Shown: one piece after another, positions 16,619 to 25,783 of the stretch | Layout: each line of letters opens with the position of its first letter | How positions within the stretch are numbered: the stretch's first letter is position 1 | Assembly: GCA_011525755.1 (NCBI GenBank) | Contig: WYBS01000096.1 | Coordinates: forward strand, 1 to 58,653 | Direction: 5' to 3' | Source: Planctomycetaceae bacterium | GTDB taxonomy: Bacteria > Planctomycetota > PLA2 | DNA: 58,653 nucleotides | The notes under the pieces: model-generated | The model's database searches: none | What the model was told of the DNA's origin: nothing | Seen by the model: only the letters and a program-made list of their open reading frames with translations | Program-made: the position numbers and the translations under genes

Positions 16619-19600
16619 CTACTCCACTCTCCACACGATCGACCAACCGTCCGGCGCCTCCTGCGGATGATACTCGCAGAGGTCGATGTCGCCCGGCTGC
16701 TGGTTCTCGACCAGCCGCGCCAGCGCCAGCGGCAGCTTCTCGAGGTTCAGCTCGCCCGGCTGCGGACGGATGCGGTTGTCCACCGCCGTGATCCATGCGG
16801 GCGCATCGAGCCCCGCCTCGTCGGCGAGCCGGTCCGGCGCGACGCCCTCGCGCGCGCGCCTGAGCAGCGCCTCCGCCCTCCCCCGCGCCCCCTCCCCCTC
16901 CGGCACGATGAGCCGCCGCACGCGCCAGCGCTCCGCCCGCTCCCGCGGCGGCGCCGTCCCCGTGCACTTGAACCAGAGCAGCCGGCCCTCGCTGCCGCGG
17001 TTCCTCCCCTCGATCCCCATCGTCTCGCGGTTGTTGTCGACGAGGAGGAAGATGTCGAAATTCCAGTCGGCGGCGATCCCCTCGACGTTGCCGAACAGCG
17101 GGTACCGCCGGTTCCGGAGGCCCAGGAGATCGTCCACGAGCTTCCCGTAGGACGCGCGGCGGACCTCCTTGCCGGGGAGGTCGTCCTCGAAGCGGATCTC
17201 GAGGATCTCGCGCGTGAGCCGGCTCACCACGAACATCCTGCCGGCGATCGCCACGGCGTCCGTCTGATCGAGTAGGGGTGCGGGGAGCTTCAGGCCCTTG
17301 TGCCGCGGCACGAGCGAGAACGGATCCTCCTCGAGGCCGTAGACGTCGAACGGCGGCTGCCGGCCGGTCGTGCCCATCCGCTCGCGGAAGACGTAGAGCA
17401 GCGGCGTGCCGTCCTTCAGCCGGCGGAAGCACGCCGCCTCGATGCCGTCGTTGCCCGTGGACTCGATGCCGGTCTTCACGCGGCCGAGCACGTGGCCGAA
17501 GAGGTCCGCGCGCACGATCGTCCCGTCGGCCTCGCAGCCGAGGAAGAGGTTGCCGGTCCAGTGGTCCCACGTCGCCGCCTCGAGGTCGAGCCGCTCCCCC
17601 TCGAGGCCGATCAGCGGCACGGGGGGGCCGACGAGAAGGCGCTTGCCCACGCGGTCGAGCGTCGCGCGGAAGAGCGCGGAGCGCTTGTCCGACACGACGA
17701 CGAACTGGTCCGCGAGCGGCGTGCTGCCGAGGCAGGCGATCCCCGAAGGGTCCTCGATCTCCTTCGGCAGCCGGAACTCCCCCGCGAACACGTAGGGCTC
17801 CGAGAGGCCCTTGAGCGCGAACGCCTCCTCGACCGGCCCCGCGGCGAGCGTCGCGCGCGCCGGCGGCGCGGGCATCCGCGGCACGCCCTGCTGCCGGTTG
17901 AGGAAGACCGAGACGGTGTCGTCGAGGCGGTTCGAGACGAGGATGTCGCACCGCCCGTCGCCGTCCCAGTCCGCGAGCGCGAGGCGGCAGGGGCCGCGGC
18001 CGCTCGCGAGCCGCCGCGCCGGGCCGAGGCCGCCCTTCCCGTCGCCCCGGCAGAGGACGAGGTCGCCCGACAGGAAGGAGACGGCTGCGACGTCGAGCGG
18101 CGGATCCGCGTCGAACGCACCCGCGGCAACCGCCTGCACGCGCTCGCCCATGTCCGCGGACGCCGTCGCGCGGAACGCGGACTGCTCCTCGCCGGACTCG
18201 GAGTTCAGGAAGACGATCACGTCGTCCTTCAGGTCCTCGAGGGGATGCTCGCGCGCGACGAGAAGGTCGTCCCGCCCGTTGCCGTCGAGGTCCGCGAACG
18301 CGACGGCCCTCGGCAGCCACGGCGCCTTCGGGTCCGGCTCCTCGGGGATCGAGATCCGCGGCTGGAACGAGAGGTTGAACTCGCCGCGGAAGAGGACGAC
18401 GCGCAGACCGTCGGCCACCGCGAGGTCGCGCATCCGATTCCGGTCGATGTCGCCGGAGGCGATCCCGAGCCCGCGCTCCCTCCCGGTGCGCGCCCCGAGC
18501 GGCCACTCCGTGCCCGCGGGGCGGAACCCCATCACCCCGTTGCCGAACCGGATCGCGAGGTTCCTCGACGCGTAGCCCGTCGCGGCGACGTCGGGGATCC
18601 CGTCGAAGTCGAAGTCGTCGGCGAGAAGCCCGTGGACGAAACGCGGCGCTCCGTAGAAGTCGCGCGTCGCCGGCTTGCGCTCGCGGTCGAAGCCCACGAG
18701 GAAGAACGTCCGGTCGGGATCGACGTTCGACGTCGTCACCGCCTCCACCCGCCCGTCGCAGTCGAAGTCGTCGATCACGAGCCCGTGATGGTGCCCCTTG
18801 CCGAGCGGGACGAAGGCGAACGCGCCCGAGGGCCCGCCGAAGCGGACCGACATGCCCCCCTCGCACGCGACGGCGAGGTCCATGCTCCCGTCCCCGTCGA
18901 GGTCGCCGGCCGCGAGATCGTGCGGATCGGGGCCCACCCGCAGCACGAGCCGCTCGAACCCCTCCCCCGGCCCCCCACCCTTGCCCGGCGGGACGAAGTC
19001 GCTCTCCTCGAGCGGGACGTCGACCTCCCAGCCGCGGATGTGCTCGCTGCGCTCGCCCGGCTTCCGCAGCTCGAGCCGGCCCTGCTCCGTCTCCCCCTCG
19101 TTCTGGAAGCGCGCGGCGACGATGTGCGGCAGCACCACCCCCTTCGTCTCGCGGTGGTCGCCGAACCGGACCGTGCAGAACGGGCGGTTCTCCTCGACCT
19201 CGAAGCGGACCTCCACGAGCAGGTGCGTCCGCGCATCGAGCAGGTAGACCGTGCGCACGCCGGCCCCGTCGCGCTCGGTGAAGAGCACCTCGTGGCCCTT
19301 CGCGTCGGCGACCCCAAGCCGCGACGGATCGCGGAGGAACGCGAGGAGCGGGAACGGCTCCGCGAGCGCCTTCATGCAGTAGTACGCGCCGCGCGTCGTG
19401 CGCTGGTTCGGGCGGAACCGTTCGTAGAACGCCCTCTCGCGCACGAAGGCGCCGTCCGGTCCGAACCACTCGTCGCGCCCCGCGAGATCGCGGCGGCAGG
19501 TCGCCGGGAGGAGGAAGGAGGTGCGGCCGTGATCGCCCGTGGCGACGAGCGTTTTCGCGCCCTCCGCGGCGCCGAGCGCGCGCGCGTGGTCGAGGAGGAT

Positions 19601-19666
19601 CTGCTGCGCCGTGCGGGTCTCCGCCGCGGCGGCGCCCACGAGTGCCAGGAGGAGAAGCCGCCGCAC
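16619..19666 (-). CDS. Large secreted FG-GAP/SdiA-regulated-type beta-propeller protein with parvulin-like tail
   Basis: 1015 residues from a GTG at 19666 with a short signal (VRRLLLLALVGAAAA). Residues about 20-240 are an unassigned lipoprotein-like domain; about 255-580 carry FG-GAP calcium-loop repeats (GDLDGDGSMDLAVA, DDFDCDGRVEAVT, DDFDFDGIPDVAA, ADLDGNGRDDLLVA, ADWDGDGRCDILVS). Residues about 605-880 resemble SdiA-regulated/phytase-esterase propellers (EDPSGIACLGS, LDLEAATWDHWTGNLFLG). The end (PDGWSIVWRVE) mirrors the terminus of the neighbouring parvulin (PDGWLIVKRVK), suggesting a degenerate rotamase unit. Lies between an SDR gene and the parvulin, all coupled. Role unknown; probably extracellular or periplasmic. 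Confidence 0.75.
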   Translation of the reverse strand: MRRLLLLALVGAAAAETRTAQQILLDHARALGAAEGAKTLVATGDHGRTSFLLPATCRRDLAGRDEWFGPDGAFVRERAFYERFRPNQRTTRGAYYCMKALAEPFPLLAFLRDPSRLGVADAKGHEVLFTERDGAGVRTVYLLDARTHLLVEVRFEVEENRPFCTVRFGDHRETKGVVLPHIVAARFQNEGETEQGRLELRKPGERSEHIRGWEVDVPLEESDFVPPGKGGGPGEGFERLVLRVGPDPHDLAAGDLDGDGSMDLAVACEGGMSVRFGGPSGAFAFVPLGKGHHHGLVIDDFDCDGRVEAVTTSNVDPDRTFFLVGFDRERKPATRDFYGAPRFVHGLLADDFDFDGIPDVAATGYASRNLAIRFGNGVMGFRPAGTEWPLGARTGRERGLGIASGDIDRNRMRDLAVADGLRVVLFRGEFNLSFQPRISIPEEPDPKAPWLPRAVAFADLDGNGRDDLLVAREHPLEDLKDDVIVFLNSESGEEQSAFRATASADMGERVQAVAAGAFDADPPLDVAAVSFLSGDLVLCRGDGKGGLGPARRLASGRGPCRLALADWDGDGRCDILVSNRLDDTVSVFLNRQQGVPRMPAPPARATLAAGPVEEAFALKGLSEPYVFAGEFRLPKEIEDPSGIACLGSTPLADQFVVVSDKRSALFRATLDRVGKRLLVGPPVPLIGLEGERLDLEAATWDHWTGNLFLGCEADGTIVRADLFGHVLGRVKTGIESTGNDGIEAACFRRLKDGTPLLYVFRERMGTTGRQPPFDVYGLEEDPFSLVPRHKGLKLPAPLLDQTDAVAIAGRMFVVSRLTREILEIRFEDDLPGKEVRRASYGKLVDDLLGLRNRRYPLFGNVEGIAADWNFDIFLLVDNNRETMGIEGRNRGSEGRLLWFKCTGTAPPRERAERWRVRRLIVPEGEGARGRAEALLRRAREGVAPDRLADEAGLDAPAWITAVDNRIRPQPGELNLEKLPLALARLVENQQPGDIDLCEYHPQEAPDGWSIVWRVE

Positions 19667-19668
19667 GG

Positions 19669-20517
19669 CTACCGCAGCTCCTCCGGCCGCGGGACGCGGA
19701 ACTGGCGGGATGCGAGCCTGTCCACCCACGAGCGGGGCAGGAGCCGCAGCGCGAGAACCGTGCTCTTCGCCATCGGTGCCACCACATAGCGGTCGCGCGG
19801 GCTGCGGGCGAGGCAGGCGGAGAGGACGGCGCCGGCAACCCGCTCCGCCGTGACCGCGCGGCCCATCATCTCGCGTTCCACCTCGTCGACGTGCCGGAAG
19901 AAGGGGGCGTAGGGGGAGGAGGTGTCGTTGATATGGCCTTCCGCGCGGTCCTTCGTCACGTCGAAGAACTCCGTCTCGACGGGCCCGGGCTCGATGAGCG
20001 AGACGTGGACGCCCCAAGGCCGCGCCTCGAGACGAAGCGCGTCGCTGAGCCCCTCGAGGGCGTGCTTGCTCGCGCAGTACCAGCCGAAGAGCGGGTATCC
20101 GAAGCGGCCGGCGACCGAGGAGATGTTCACGATCCTCCCCGAGCGCTGCTTCCGCATGAACGGCATCACGCCCTGCATGAGCGCGGCCGCGGCGAAGAAG
20201 TTCACCTCGAGCTGCCAGCGGGCGGCCGCCTCCTTCACCATCTCGGCCGGCCCCGCCTCGGCGTACCCCGCGTTGTTGACGAGGATGTCCACGCGCCCGC
20301 CGCACGCATCGAGGAGCCGCGCGCGGACGGCCGCGTCGGTGACGTCCCCGGGAACGGCAACGCCCTTGAGCTCGGCGGCGAGCGCGTCGAGGCGGTCCTG
20401 CCTCCGGGCATTCAGCACGACCTTCGCGCCCTCCCCCACGAGGAGCCTTGCGGTCGCGAGGCCGATCCCGGCGCTGGCGCCGGTCACAAGCGCGATCTGG
20501 TTCTGGAGGCGGGGCAT
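19669..20517 (-). CDS. Short-chain dehydrogenase/reductase
   Basis: 282 residues of the classical SDR family. NAD(P) motif TGASAGIG (12-19), NNAG (81-84), catalytic Ser (NISSVAG) and Tyr147/Lys151 (YCASK). The Arg-rich first turn (NARRQDRL) favours NADPH. The C-terminal extension (LALRLLPRSWVDRLASRQF) resembles the DltE/YqjQ-like subgroup acting on lipids or ketones. First gene of the operon leading to the FG-GAP protein, with only 2 bases between its stop and the next GTG. Substrate unknown. Confidence 0.88.
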   Translation of the reverse strand: MPRLQNQIALVTGASAGIGLATARLLVGEGAKVVLNARRQDRLDALAAELKGVAVPGDVTDAAVRARLLDACGGRVDILVNNAGYAEAGPAEMVKEAAARWQLEVNFFAAAALMQGVMPFMRKQRSGRIVNISSVAGRFGYPLFGWYCASKHALEGLSDALRLEARPWGVHVSLIEPGPVETEFFDVTKDRAEGHINDTSSPYAPFFRHVDEVEREMMGRAVTAERVAGAVLSACLARSPRDRYVVAPMAKSTVLALRLLPRSWVDRLASRQFRVPRPEELR

Positions 20518-20596
20518 GACGCCGGATTCTAGGCGCTGGGCGGGAAGCCGCCCCGGAATCGGACGGTGACGCCTGGCAACGGGGTCCCGGCGCGCG

Positions 20597-20625
20597 TTGC
20601 AAGGGGCGCCTTGCGCGGCTATGCT
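20597..20625 (+). promoter_or_regulatory. Strong sigma-70-like promoter
   Basis: TTGCAA (20597-20602), exact 17-base spacer, TATGCT (20620-20625). Transcription should start near 20632, only about 10 bases before the terminator hairpin at 20642. A mini reading frame (M-L-F-stop) overlaps the -10 box at 20621 but lies upstream of the start point. Confidence 0.55.
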
Positions 20626-20641
20626 CTTCTGAGGAAGAAAG

Positions 20642-20663
20642 GGCGCCCTCAGGCGCCTTTTTT
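20642..20663 (+). terminator. Intrinsic terminator directly behind a promoter
   Basis: GGCGCC (20642-20647), loop CTCA, GGCGCC (20652-20657), then six T (20658-20663): a textbook Rho-independent terminator on the plus strand. No plus-strand gene ends upstream; instead a promoter lies about 20 bases before it and a lipoprotein gene starts 10 bases after it. It therefore looks like an attenuator or the end of a very short RNA of about 30 bases. Confidence 0.65.
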
Positions 20664-20672
20664 CGTCTGCAC

Positions 20673-22505
20673 TTGAGGCGCCTCTGGCCCCTACTCCTTC
20701 TCTTCTCCTGCGGTGGCGGCGGGGGCGACGACGACCCCCCCCCGCCCCCCCCGCCTCCCTATGCCGATACCGTGACGACCGGTCTCGCGGTCGGGCTCAC
20801 CTACCCGAACGCGACGTCGCTCGGCACGCTTGCCTACGCCGCCGCCTCCGAGGCGGAGATGGGGACCGACCTCAACGCGGACGGGGACCTGCTCGACGAG
20901 GTGCTCCACGAAGTGGACACGGCGACGGGCGCCGTGCGGCCCATGGGGCTCGCGGTCGTCGGCCGGATCGTCGCGTCGGACGTCCAGATCGCCTTCCTCG
21001 TCAGCGAGACGGGGCAGGCCGGCAGCGACTTCAACGGGGACGGCGACTTCGCGGACTTCATCTGGTTCGTCTACGACCCCGCGCGGCCCTTCGTGCCCGG
21101 AACGAACCCCCTGAACACCGCCGTCGCGGCGCCGTTCGCGGGCACCGGCGCGGGCACCACGGGGGGATTCGTCCTCCTCGAGTCCGAGGCCGCCGCGCGC
21201 GCGGACCGGAACGGGGACGGCGACCAGACGGACATCGTGCCGCGCGCCTTCGCCGGCGCCCCGTTCGCCGTCTCGCCGCTCCTCGCCCCCGCCCACGCCC
21301 CGACGACCCAGCTCGTCGCGCGGAATGGCCGCGTGCTCTACGCGGCGAGCGAGGCCTCGCAGGGCGTGTCGCTCAACGGCGACGGCGACCTCCTCGACTT
21401 CGCCCTCCACGCGATCGACTTCACGCCCGGCGTGCCGACCCTGCGGCGGATCGGCGGGGGCGCGGCGCGCGCGGTGGCCAACCACCCGTTCGCGCTCACG
21501 AACAACGCCGCGGTCTACTTCATCGACGAGGCGAGCGACAACGGCATCGACCTGAACAACGACGCCGACGCGACCGACGCCGTCCTCGCGGTCTACGACC
21601 TCGCGACGGGCTCCGGCGAGACGCTTCCCTTCACGCCGTCGATCCCGTCGTTCGCCGTGGCGGGCGCGACCTCCGTCGGCATCGGCGCCGGCGGCGCGCG
21701 GGCGATCGTGGCCGTCAGCGAGGCGGGACAGAAGCGCGACCTCAACAACGACTTCGACCAGCTGGACTCGATCCTCGCGTGGGTGGACACGACCGCGCCG
21801 GCCACGCTGAACCTCCACGCGACGGTCGCGCTCGCCGCGCGCACGCCCGCGATCGACGGGACGCGCGGCCTCGTGGCCGTGTCGGAAGGGGCCTCGGGGT
21901 TCGGCGGCACGGACCTGAACCTCGACGGCGACAAGGCGGACGCCGTCCTCTTCCTCGTGGACACGGCGACCTCGCCGGGGGCGGTGGCGAGCCTCGCGCT
22001 CGCGGCGGCCGGCTATGCGCTCTCGGGGATCGACGCGCTCGTGGGCGTCGACGAGGCGGCGCAGGGGGGCGGGGACCTGAACGGGAACGGCAGCACGGCC
22101 GACGTCGTGCAGTTCTACATCGACCTCGGGGACCCGGTGCCCGCCCCGCGCGGGCTCGGCATCATCGCGACGAGCGGGACGTTTCTCCGTCTCTCGCCGC
22201 AGGAGGTGCGGATCGCGGCGGTGCTTCCCGAGGGGCAGTCGGCGGCCTACGGCGACCTCAACGGCGACGGCGACACCGCGGACTCCGCGCTGGAGCTCAT
22301 CGCGCTGAACCCGAGCCTCTCGCCGCCGCCGTTCCTTTCGCCGACGCCCTACTTCGCGGGCGAGTGCTCCGCGGGCGTCGCCCAGCCGCTCCGCACCGGC
22401 ACGGGCACCTTCGTCTTCCCCACATCGGAGGCGATGGCGGGGGCCGACCTGAACGGCGACGCGGATCTTCTCGATACGGTCCTCTGCATCACGACCATCC
22501 GGTAG
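20673..22505 (+). CDS. Secreted lipoprotein with ten calcium-loop (DLNGDGD) repeats
   Basis: 610 residues from a TTG start. Signal MRRLWPLLLLFSC with lipobox Cys13, then poly-Gly/Asp/Pro. The rest consists of about ten repeats of 45-60 residues, each with a DLNGDGD-like calcium loop followed by a strand such as DAVLFLVDTATG. Examples are DLNADGDLLDEVLHEVD, DFNGDGDFADFIWFVYD, SLNGDGDLLDFALHAID, DLNLDGDKADAVLFLVD and DLNGDGDTADSALELI. A calcium-stabilised beta-propeller on the cell surface is likely. Its mRNA would first have to pass the terminator upstream. No enzymatic motif. Confidence 0.8.
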   Translation: MRRLWPLLLLFSCGGGGGDDDPPPPPPPPYADTVTTGLAVGLTYPNATSLGTLAYAAASEAEMGTDLNADGDLLDEVLHEVDTATGAVRPMGLAVVGRIVASDVQIAFLVSETGQAGSDFNGDGDFADFIWFVYDPARPFVPGTNPLNTAVAAPFAGTGAGTTGGFVLLESEAAARADRNGDGDQTDIVPRAFAGAPFAVSPLLAPAHAPTTQLVARNGRVLYAASEASQGVSLNGDGDLLDFALHAIDFTPGVPTLRRIGGGAARAVANHPFALTNNAAVYFIDEASDNGIDLNNDADATDAVLAVYDLATGSGETLPFTPSIPSFAVAGATSVGIGAGGARAIVAVSEAGQKRDLNNDFDQLDSILAWVDTTAPATLNLHATVALAARTPAIDGTRGLVAVSEGASGFGGTDLNLDGDKADAVLFLVDTATSPGAVASLALAAAGYALSGIDALVGVDEAAQGGGDLNGNGSTADVVQFYIDLGDPVPAPRGLGIIATSGTFLRLSPQEVRIAAVLPEGQSAAYGDLNGDGDTADSALELIALNPSLSPPPFLSPTPYFAGECSAGVAQPLRTGTGTFVFPTSEAMAGADLNGDADLLDTVLCITTIR

Positions 22506-22704
22506 CAGGGGGGTTCGGGGGGCGGGGGGCAGGGGGGACCCTTCGCGGCGACACGAATCGAGACGGCGAAACCGGAACCGGCGCCGTTTCGTCACGAACG
22601 TGCCACGGCGTCCGGAAGCGGGACACGGAAACCGCCCTCGCTTGTCCTGCCCCTGCGGAGTGGTTTCCTTGCCTCCGGAGGGTAGCGGTGAAAGGAGTAC
22701 GACG

Positions 22705-23601
22705 ATGCGATCCCTTTTGCCGCGGGCGGCAATTGCCTCGATGGCGTTGCTGCTCATGGCGAGCGGCGCCCTTGCCCAGGGCGTCGTGGACCAGCAGAAC
22801 GACCCGGCGGGGGGCAGCGGCTTCGGCTGCGGCAGCCCGCCGATCCTGAACGGCAGCGTCCATCAGAGTTTCGTTCCCTCGGCGGACAATCTCGTGGCGG
22901 TCGAGCTGCGCCTGATGGCGGGCTCGGCCTTCCCGACCGAGGGGGCATCGACGACCGCGCGGATCCGGGACGGATCCTCGACCGGCACGGTGCTCGGCGA
23001 GACGACCACGTTCGTGGCCGGGCCCCTCTCGGCGAACACCCAGATGCTCGTGCGGTTCGATTTCCCGGCGATCACGATGACGCCGGGGAGCACGTACCTG
23101 ATCGAGTGGGTGACGCCGCCCACGACCGTCCTCATGTGGATGGGGCAGAGCGGGGACCCCTACGCCTCGGGAACCGCCTACAGCTGCAGCGGCAACCCGT
23201 GGCCGGTCTCCGGGACCGACTTCAACTTCGTCACGTACGAGGCGGAGCCGCCGCCCGAGCCGACGACGTCGGAGGGGCCGACCGGCTGCGAGTCGGCGAT
23301 CGACCAGCTCCGCGACGCGGTCGAGGGCCTCGGGTTCACGGAGTTCAAGCATTGCTCGCTGGAGCGGCTGGTCGAGAACGCGGCGAAGCACTACGCCAAG
23401 GGCAAGCTCAAGGCGGTCGCGGCCAATGTGACCGCGATCGAGTGCCAGGCGCGCGTGCTGGGGAAGCTCGGCGTGATCAACGAGACCCAGCTGAGCGCGG
23501 TGCTCGACGCCGCGCAGGCGGTCCGCGACTGCATCGGCATCCAGAAGAAGGGGAAGAGCAAGTACGGCTGGTCCGTCCGGAAGCACCGGGACCGGCACTA
23601 G
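22705..23601 (+). CDS. Secreted protein with beta domain and Cys-rich helical tail
   Basis: 298 residues; strong ribosome site AAAGGAG (22691-22697) 7 bases before the ATG. Signal peptide MRSLLPRAAIASMALLLMASGALA with cleavage near Ala24. Residues about 25-185 form a beta-rich domain like those seen in exported choice-of-anchor or lectin-like proteins (VHQSFVPSADNLVAVELRL, ITMTPGSTYLIEW). Residues about 190-290 form a helical domain with cysteines (CESAIDQLRDAVEGLG, HCSLERLVENAAKHY) and a basic tail. The 5' leader can pair GGAAACC (22627-22633) with GGTTTCC (22662-22668). Function unknown. Confidence 0.7.
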   Translation: MRSLLPRAAIASMALLLMASGALAQGVVDQQNDPAGGSGFGCGSPPILNGSVHQSFVPSADNLVAVELRLMAGSAFPTEGASTTARIRDGSSTGTVLGETTTFVAGPLSANTQMLVRFDFPAITMTPGSTYLIEWVTPPTTVLMWMGQSGDPYASGTAYSCSGNPWPVSGTDFNFVTYEAEPPPEPTTSEGPTGCESAIDQLRDAVEGLGFTEFKHCSLERLVENAAKHYAKGKLKAVAANVTAIECQARVLGKLGVINETQLSAVLDAAQAVRDCIGIQKKGKSKYGWSVRKHRDRH

Positions 23602-23609
23602 GCTCGCGG

Positions 23610-25517
23610 TCAGGGCGCCGTCGGGGCCCTCCGGTCCCGGCGGCGCTCGAGCTCCGCCGCCGCGCGCGCGGCGAAGATCCGCAGCACGCTCTCCGCGGTC
23701 GGCGGGTCGGCGAGGGGCCGCCTGCCGATGACCGCGATGAGCCCGAGGGGGCGGCCGGCCGCGTCGAGAAGCGGAGTCCCGAGGTAGCACTCCGCGCCCA
23801 TGTCCGCGAGCATGCGGTCCCGCGGGAAGCGCTCCCGAACGCCGGCGGGATGGCAGCAGAGATGCCCCGCCGTGACCTGCTCGCACGGGGTTCCGTCGAG
23901 CGCGTACCGTACGTCGCCCCGCACCTCGCCGTCCCTGTAGAACGCGACGCAGGAGATCTCTCCGGGCGGTCTCATCTCCCCGACAAGCGCGCACTCGACC
24001 CCGAGGCTCCGCGCGAGATAGAGGACGAGCGAGCGGAAGAAGTCGTCGCTCCGCGCGTCCGCGACGCCCGCGGCGATGTTGCTGACGAGCTCCTCCGTCC
24101 GGCGGAGCGCCGTCACGGACTCGAAGACGACCCCCACCGACTCGTCGGGCAGCGGGAATGCCTTGAAGGCCCAGACGTTCTTCAGGACGCGGCCGTCGCC
24201 GTACTCGAAGTCGCTCGTCTCCCGCGTGCTTCCCGTGCGGATCACGTCCGCGAAGAGCGCCGGGATGCCCTGCGCGCGGAGCGCGGGGAAGACCTCGTCG
24301 ATCCGGCGGCCGAGGGCCTCGTCCTTCGGGATGCCGAGCATCCGTTCCGCCGCCGGGTTGACGATCACGACGCGGAGCGAGCGGTCGTCGGCGCGGTCGT
24401 CGAGCCGGTAGACGAGGAGGCCGAGCTGCATGTTCCGCGCGATGTTCACGAACTGGCGGATGCGCTGCTCGGCGAGCTTCCGCTCGGTGATGTCCGCGTA
24501 CTGGTCGATCCGCCCGCCGGCGTAGAGGCCCGAGGAGATCGGCTGGCTGCGGTGCTCGAGCCAGCGCTCCCAGCGCCCGTCGCCGGGGAGCACGCGGCAC
24601 TCGAACCCCTCCGCGCGCGTGTTGTCCGCGTACGCGGCGACGAGGCGATCGCGGAACCCCTCCGGGTCCTCGACGAGGCCCGCGAGCCGGCTCGCGAGCT
24701 CGGGCGCGTCGCTGCCTGCCGTGCGCTTCGCGTCCAGCCCGAAGAAGGCGGTGAACGCCCGGTTCACCCAGACGACCTTCCGATCCGGGCCGACGATGCA
24801 GACGCCGACGGCGGAGTTGTCGAGCACGTCGTCGATGAGCGACCGGTAGCGGCCCTCGCTCTCGCGGATCGCCGCCTCGGCGCGGCGGCGCTCGCTCACG
24901 TCGCGCAGCGCGCCGACGACCAGCTTCCTCGCTCCCGTCTCGAGCGGAGCGATGCTGATCTCGACCGGCACCTCCGTGCCGTCCTTCCGCAGCACGTGCA
25001 TGTCATGGCTCGCCGGGAAGAGGCGCGCGCGCGGGTTCGCGAAATAGCGGCGGAACCCCTCGCGGTGCCGCTCGCGGAAGCGCTCCGGCATGATCGCGGC
25101 GACCTCCATCGCCATGAGCTCGGCCCGCGGATGCCCGAACAGCCGCACCGCGGCGCCGTTCACGTGCGCGATACGGTCGTTCTCGTCGGCGGCGATCATC
25201 GCGTCCGGGGCCGACTCGAGGAGCTGCGGGACGACATCCTCGGCCTTCCGGGCGGAGCGGAGCATGGGCCCGAGGATCGTCACGCCGAGGAGCATCAGGA
25301 TCGAGATCCCGATCGCAACGATCTCCGCCGACGGATCCGGCTTCACGTCCCCGGAGAGCACGTTGCCGAGCGTCACCGCCCGCCTCGCGGCCATGAGAAG
25401 GAGCGCCGCGGCGAAGAAGAGCCAGCCGCGCGCCCACCCCGCCTCGCGCCCGAGCCGCAGCGCGAGCGTGGCGGCGACGATCTGGAGGACGAGCGATACG
25501 CAGAGCAGGAACGTCAT
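23610..25517 (-). CDS. Membrane-bound PAS-PAS-PAS-GAF sensor without output domain
   Basis: 635 residues. Two to three N-terminal membrane helices (about 2-86), then PAS domains at about 95-215 (LLESAPDAMIAADENDRIAHVNGAA), 228-345 (VLDNSAVGVCIVGPDRKVVWVN) and 365-470 (MQLGLLVYRLDD), and a C-terminal GAF-like domain about 485-625 (LARSLGVECALVGEM). It ends there: no histidine kinase, GGDEF or HTH follows. It must therefore signal through a partner, perhaps the PknK-like kinase encoded just upstream on the same strand. A GTG at 25529 is an alternative start. Confidence 0.82.
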   Translation of the reverse strand: MTFLLCVSLVLQIVAATLALRLGREAGWARGWLFFAAALLLMAARRAVTLGNVLSGDVKPDPSAEIVAIGISILMLLGVTILGPMLRSARKAEDVVPQLLESAPDAMIAADENDRIAHVNGAAVRLFGHPRAELMAMEVAAIMPERFRERHREGFRRYFANPRARLFPASHDMHVLRKDGTEVPVEISIAPLETGARKLVVGALRDVSERRRAEAAIRESEGRYRSLIDDVLDNSAVGVCIVGPDRKVVWVNRAFTAFFGLDAKRTAGSDAPELASRLAGLVEDPEGFRDRLVAAYADNTRAEGFECRVLPGDGRWERWLEHRSQPISSGLYAGGRIDQYADITERKLAEQRIRQFVNIARNMQLGLLVYRLDDRADDRSLRVVIVNPAAERMLGIPKDEALGRRIDEVFPALRAQGIPALFADVIRTGSTRETSDFEYGDGRVLKNVWAFKAFPLPDESVGVVFESVTALRRTEELVSNIAAGVADARSDDFFRSLVLYLARSLGVECALVGEMRPPGEISCVAFYRDGEVRGDVRYALDGTPCEQVTAGHLCCHPAGVRERFPRDRMLADMGAECYLGTPLLDAAGRPLGLIAVIGRRPLADPPTAESVLRIFAARAAAELERRRDRRAPTAP

Positions 25518-25783
25518 GCCACGGCCCACGAGGACAACGAGCGGCCGATCACTCCCGGGTGCCCATCGACCGCGTCCACGGCCGCTCCGGGACCATGCTA
25601 AGTGGGGCACCGGGCCGGTTGCAACCCGCCTTCGCCCGCTTCGCGGGCTTCGGCGGGCAAGCCCGCCTGGCCCCGGCGAGGCCGCTTCGACCGGCCCGGC
25701 TGCGGCGGACGGGCCCGGCCGGGAGCCGGGCACGCGGAATCCGGGGGGCTCCGGGGGCTCCGCCGCCCCCCGCGCCCCCCGGT
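25518..25783. other. Intergenic segment with tandem hairpins and G-rich element
   Basis: 266 bases between two minus-strand genes. Contains GCCCGC-TTC-GCGGGC (25634-25648), GGCGGGC-AA-GCCCGCC (25652-25667), and a dense copy of the dispersed G-rich motif at 25743-25782. The hairpins may end the kinase transcript. No credible coding frame seen. Confidence 0.5.
25743..25782. repeat. Dispersed G-rich element, double copy
   Basis: GGGGGGCTCCGGGGGCTCC followed by the opposite orientation CCCCCCGCGCCCCCCGG. Same core as at 27341, 31112, 38728 and 40049; see findings. Confidence 0.55.

Noticed and set aside
19667-20602. Upstream extension of the FG-GAP protein over the SDR gene
   Set aside because: Arg-rich shadow sequence; the signal peptide begins at GTG 19666.
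20740-20760. C-run after the lipoprotein signal as a frameshift site
   Set aside because: The frame on both sides is consistent (Gly/Asp then Pro), with the signal and repeats in one frame.
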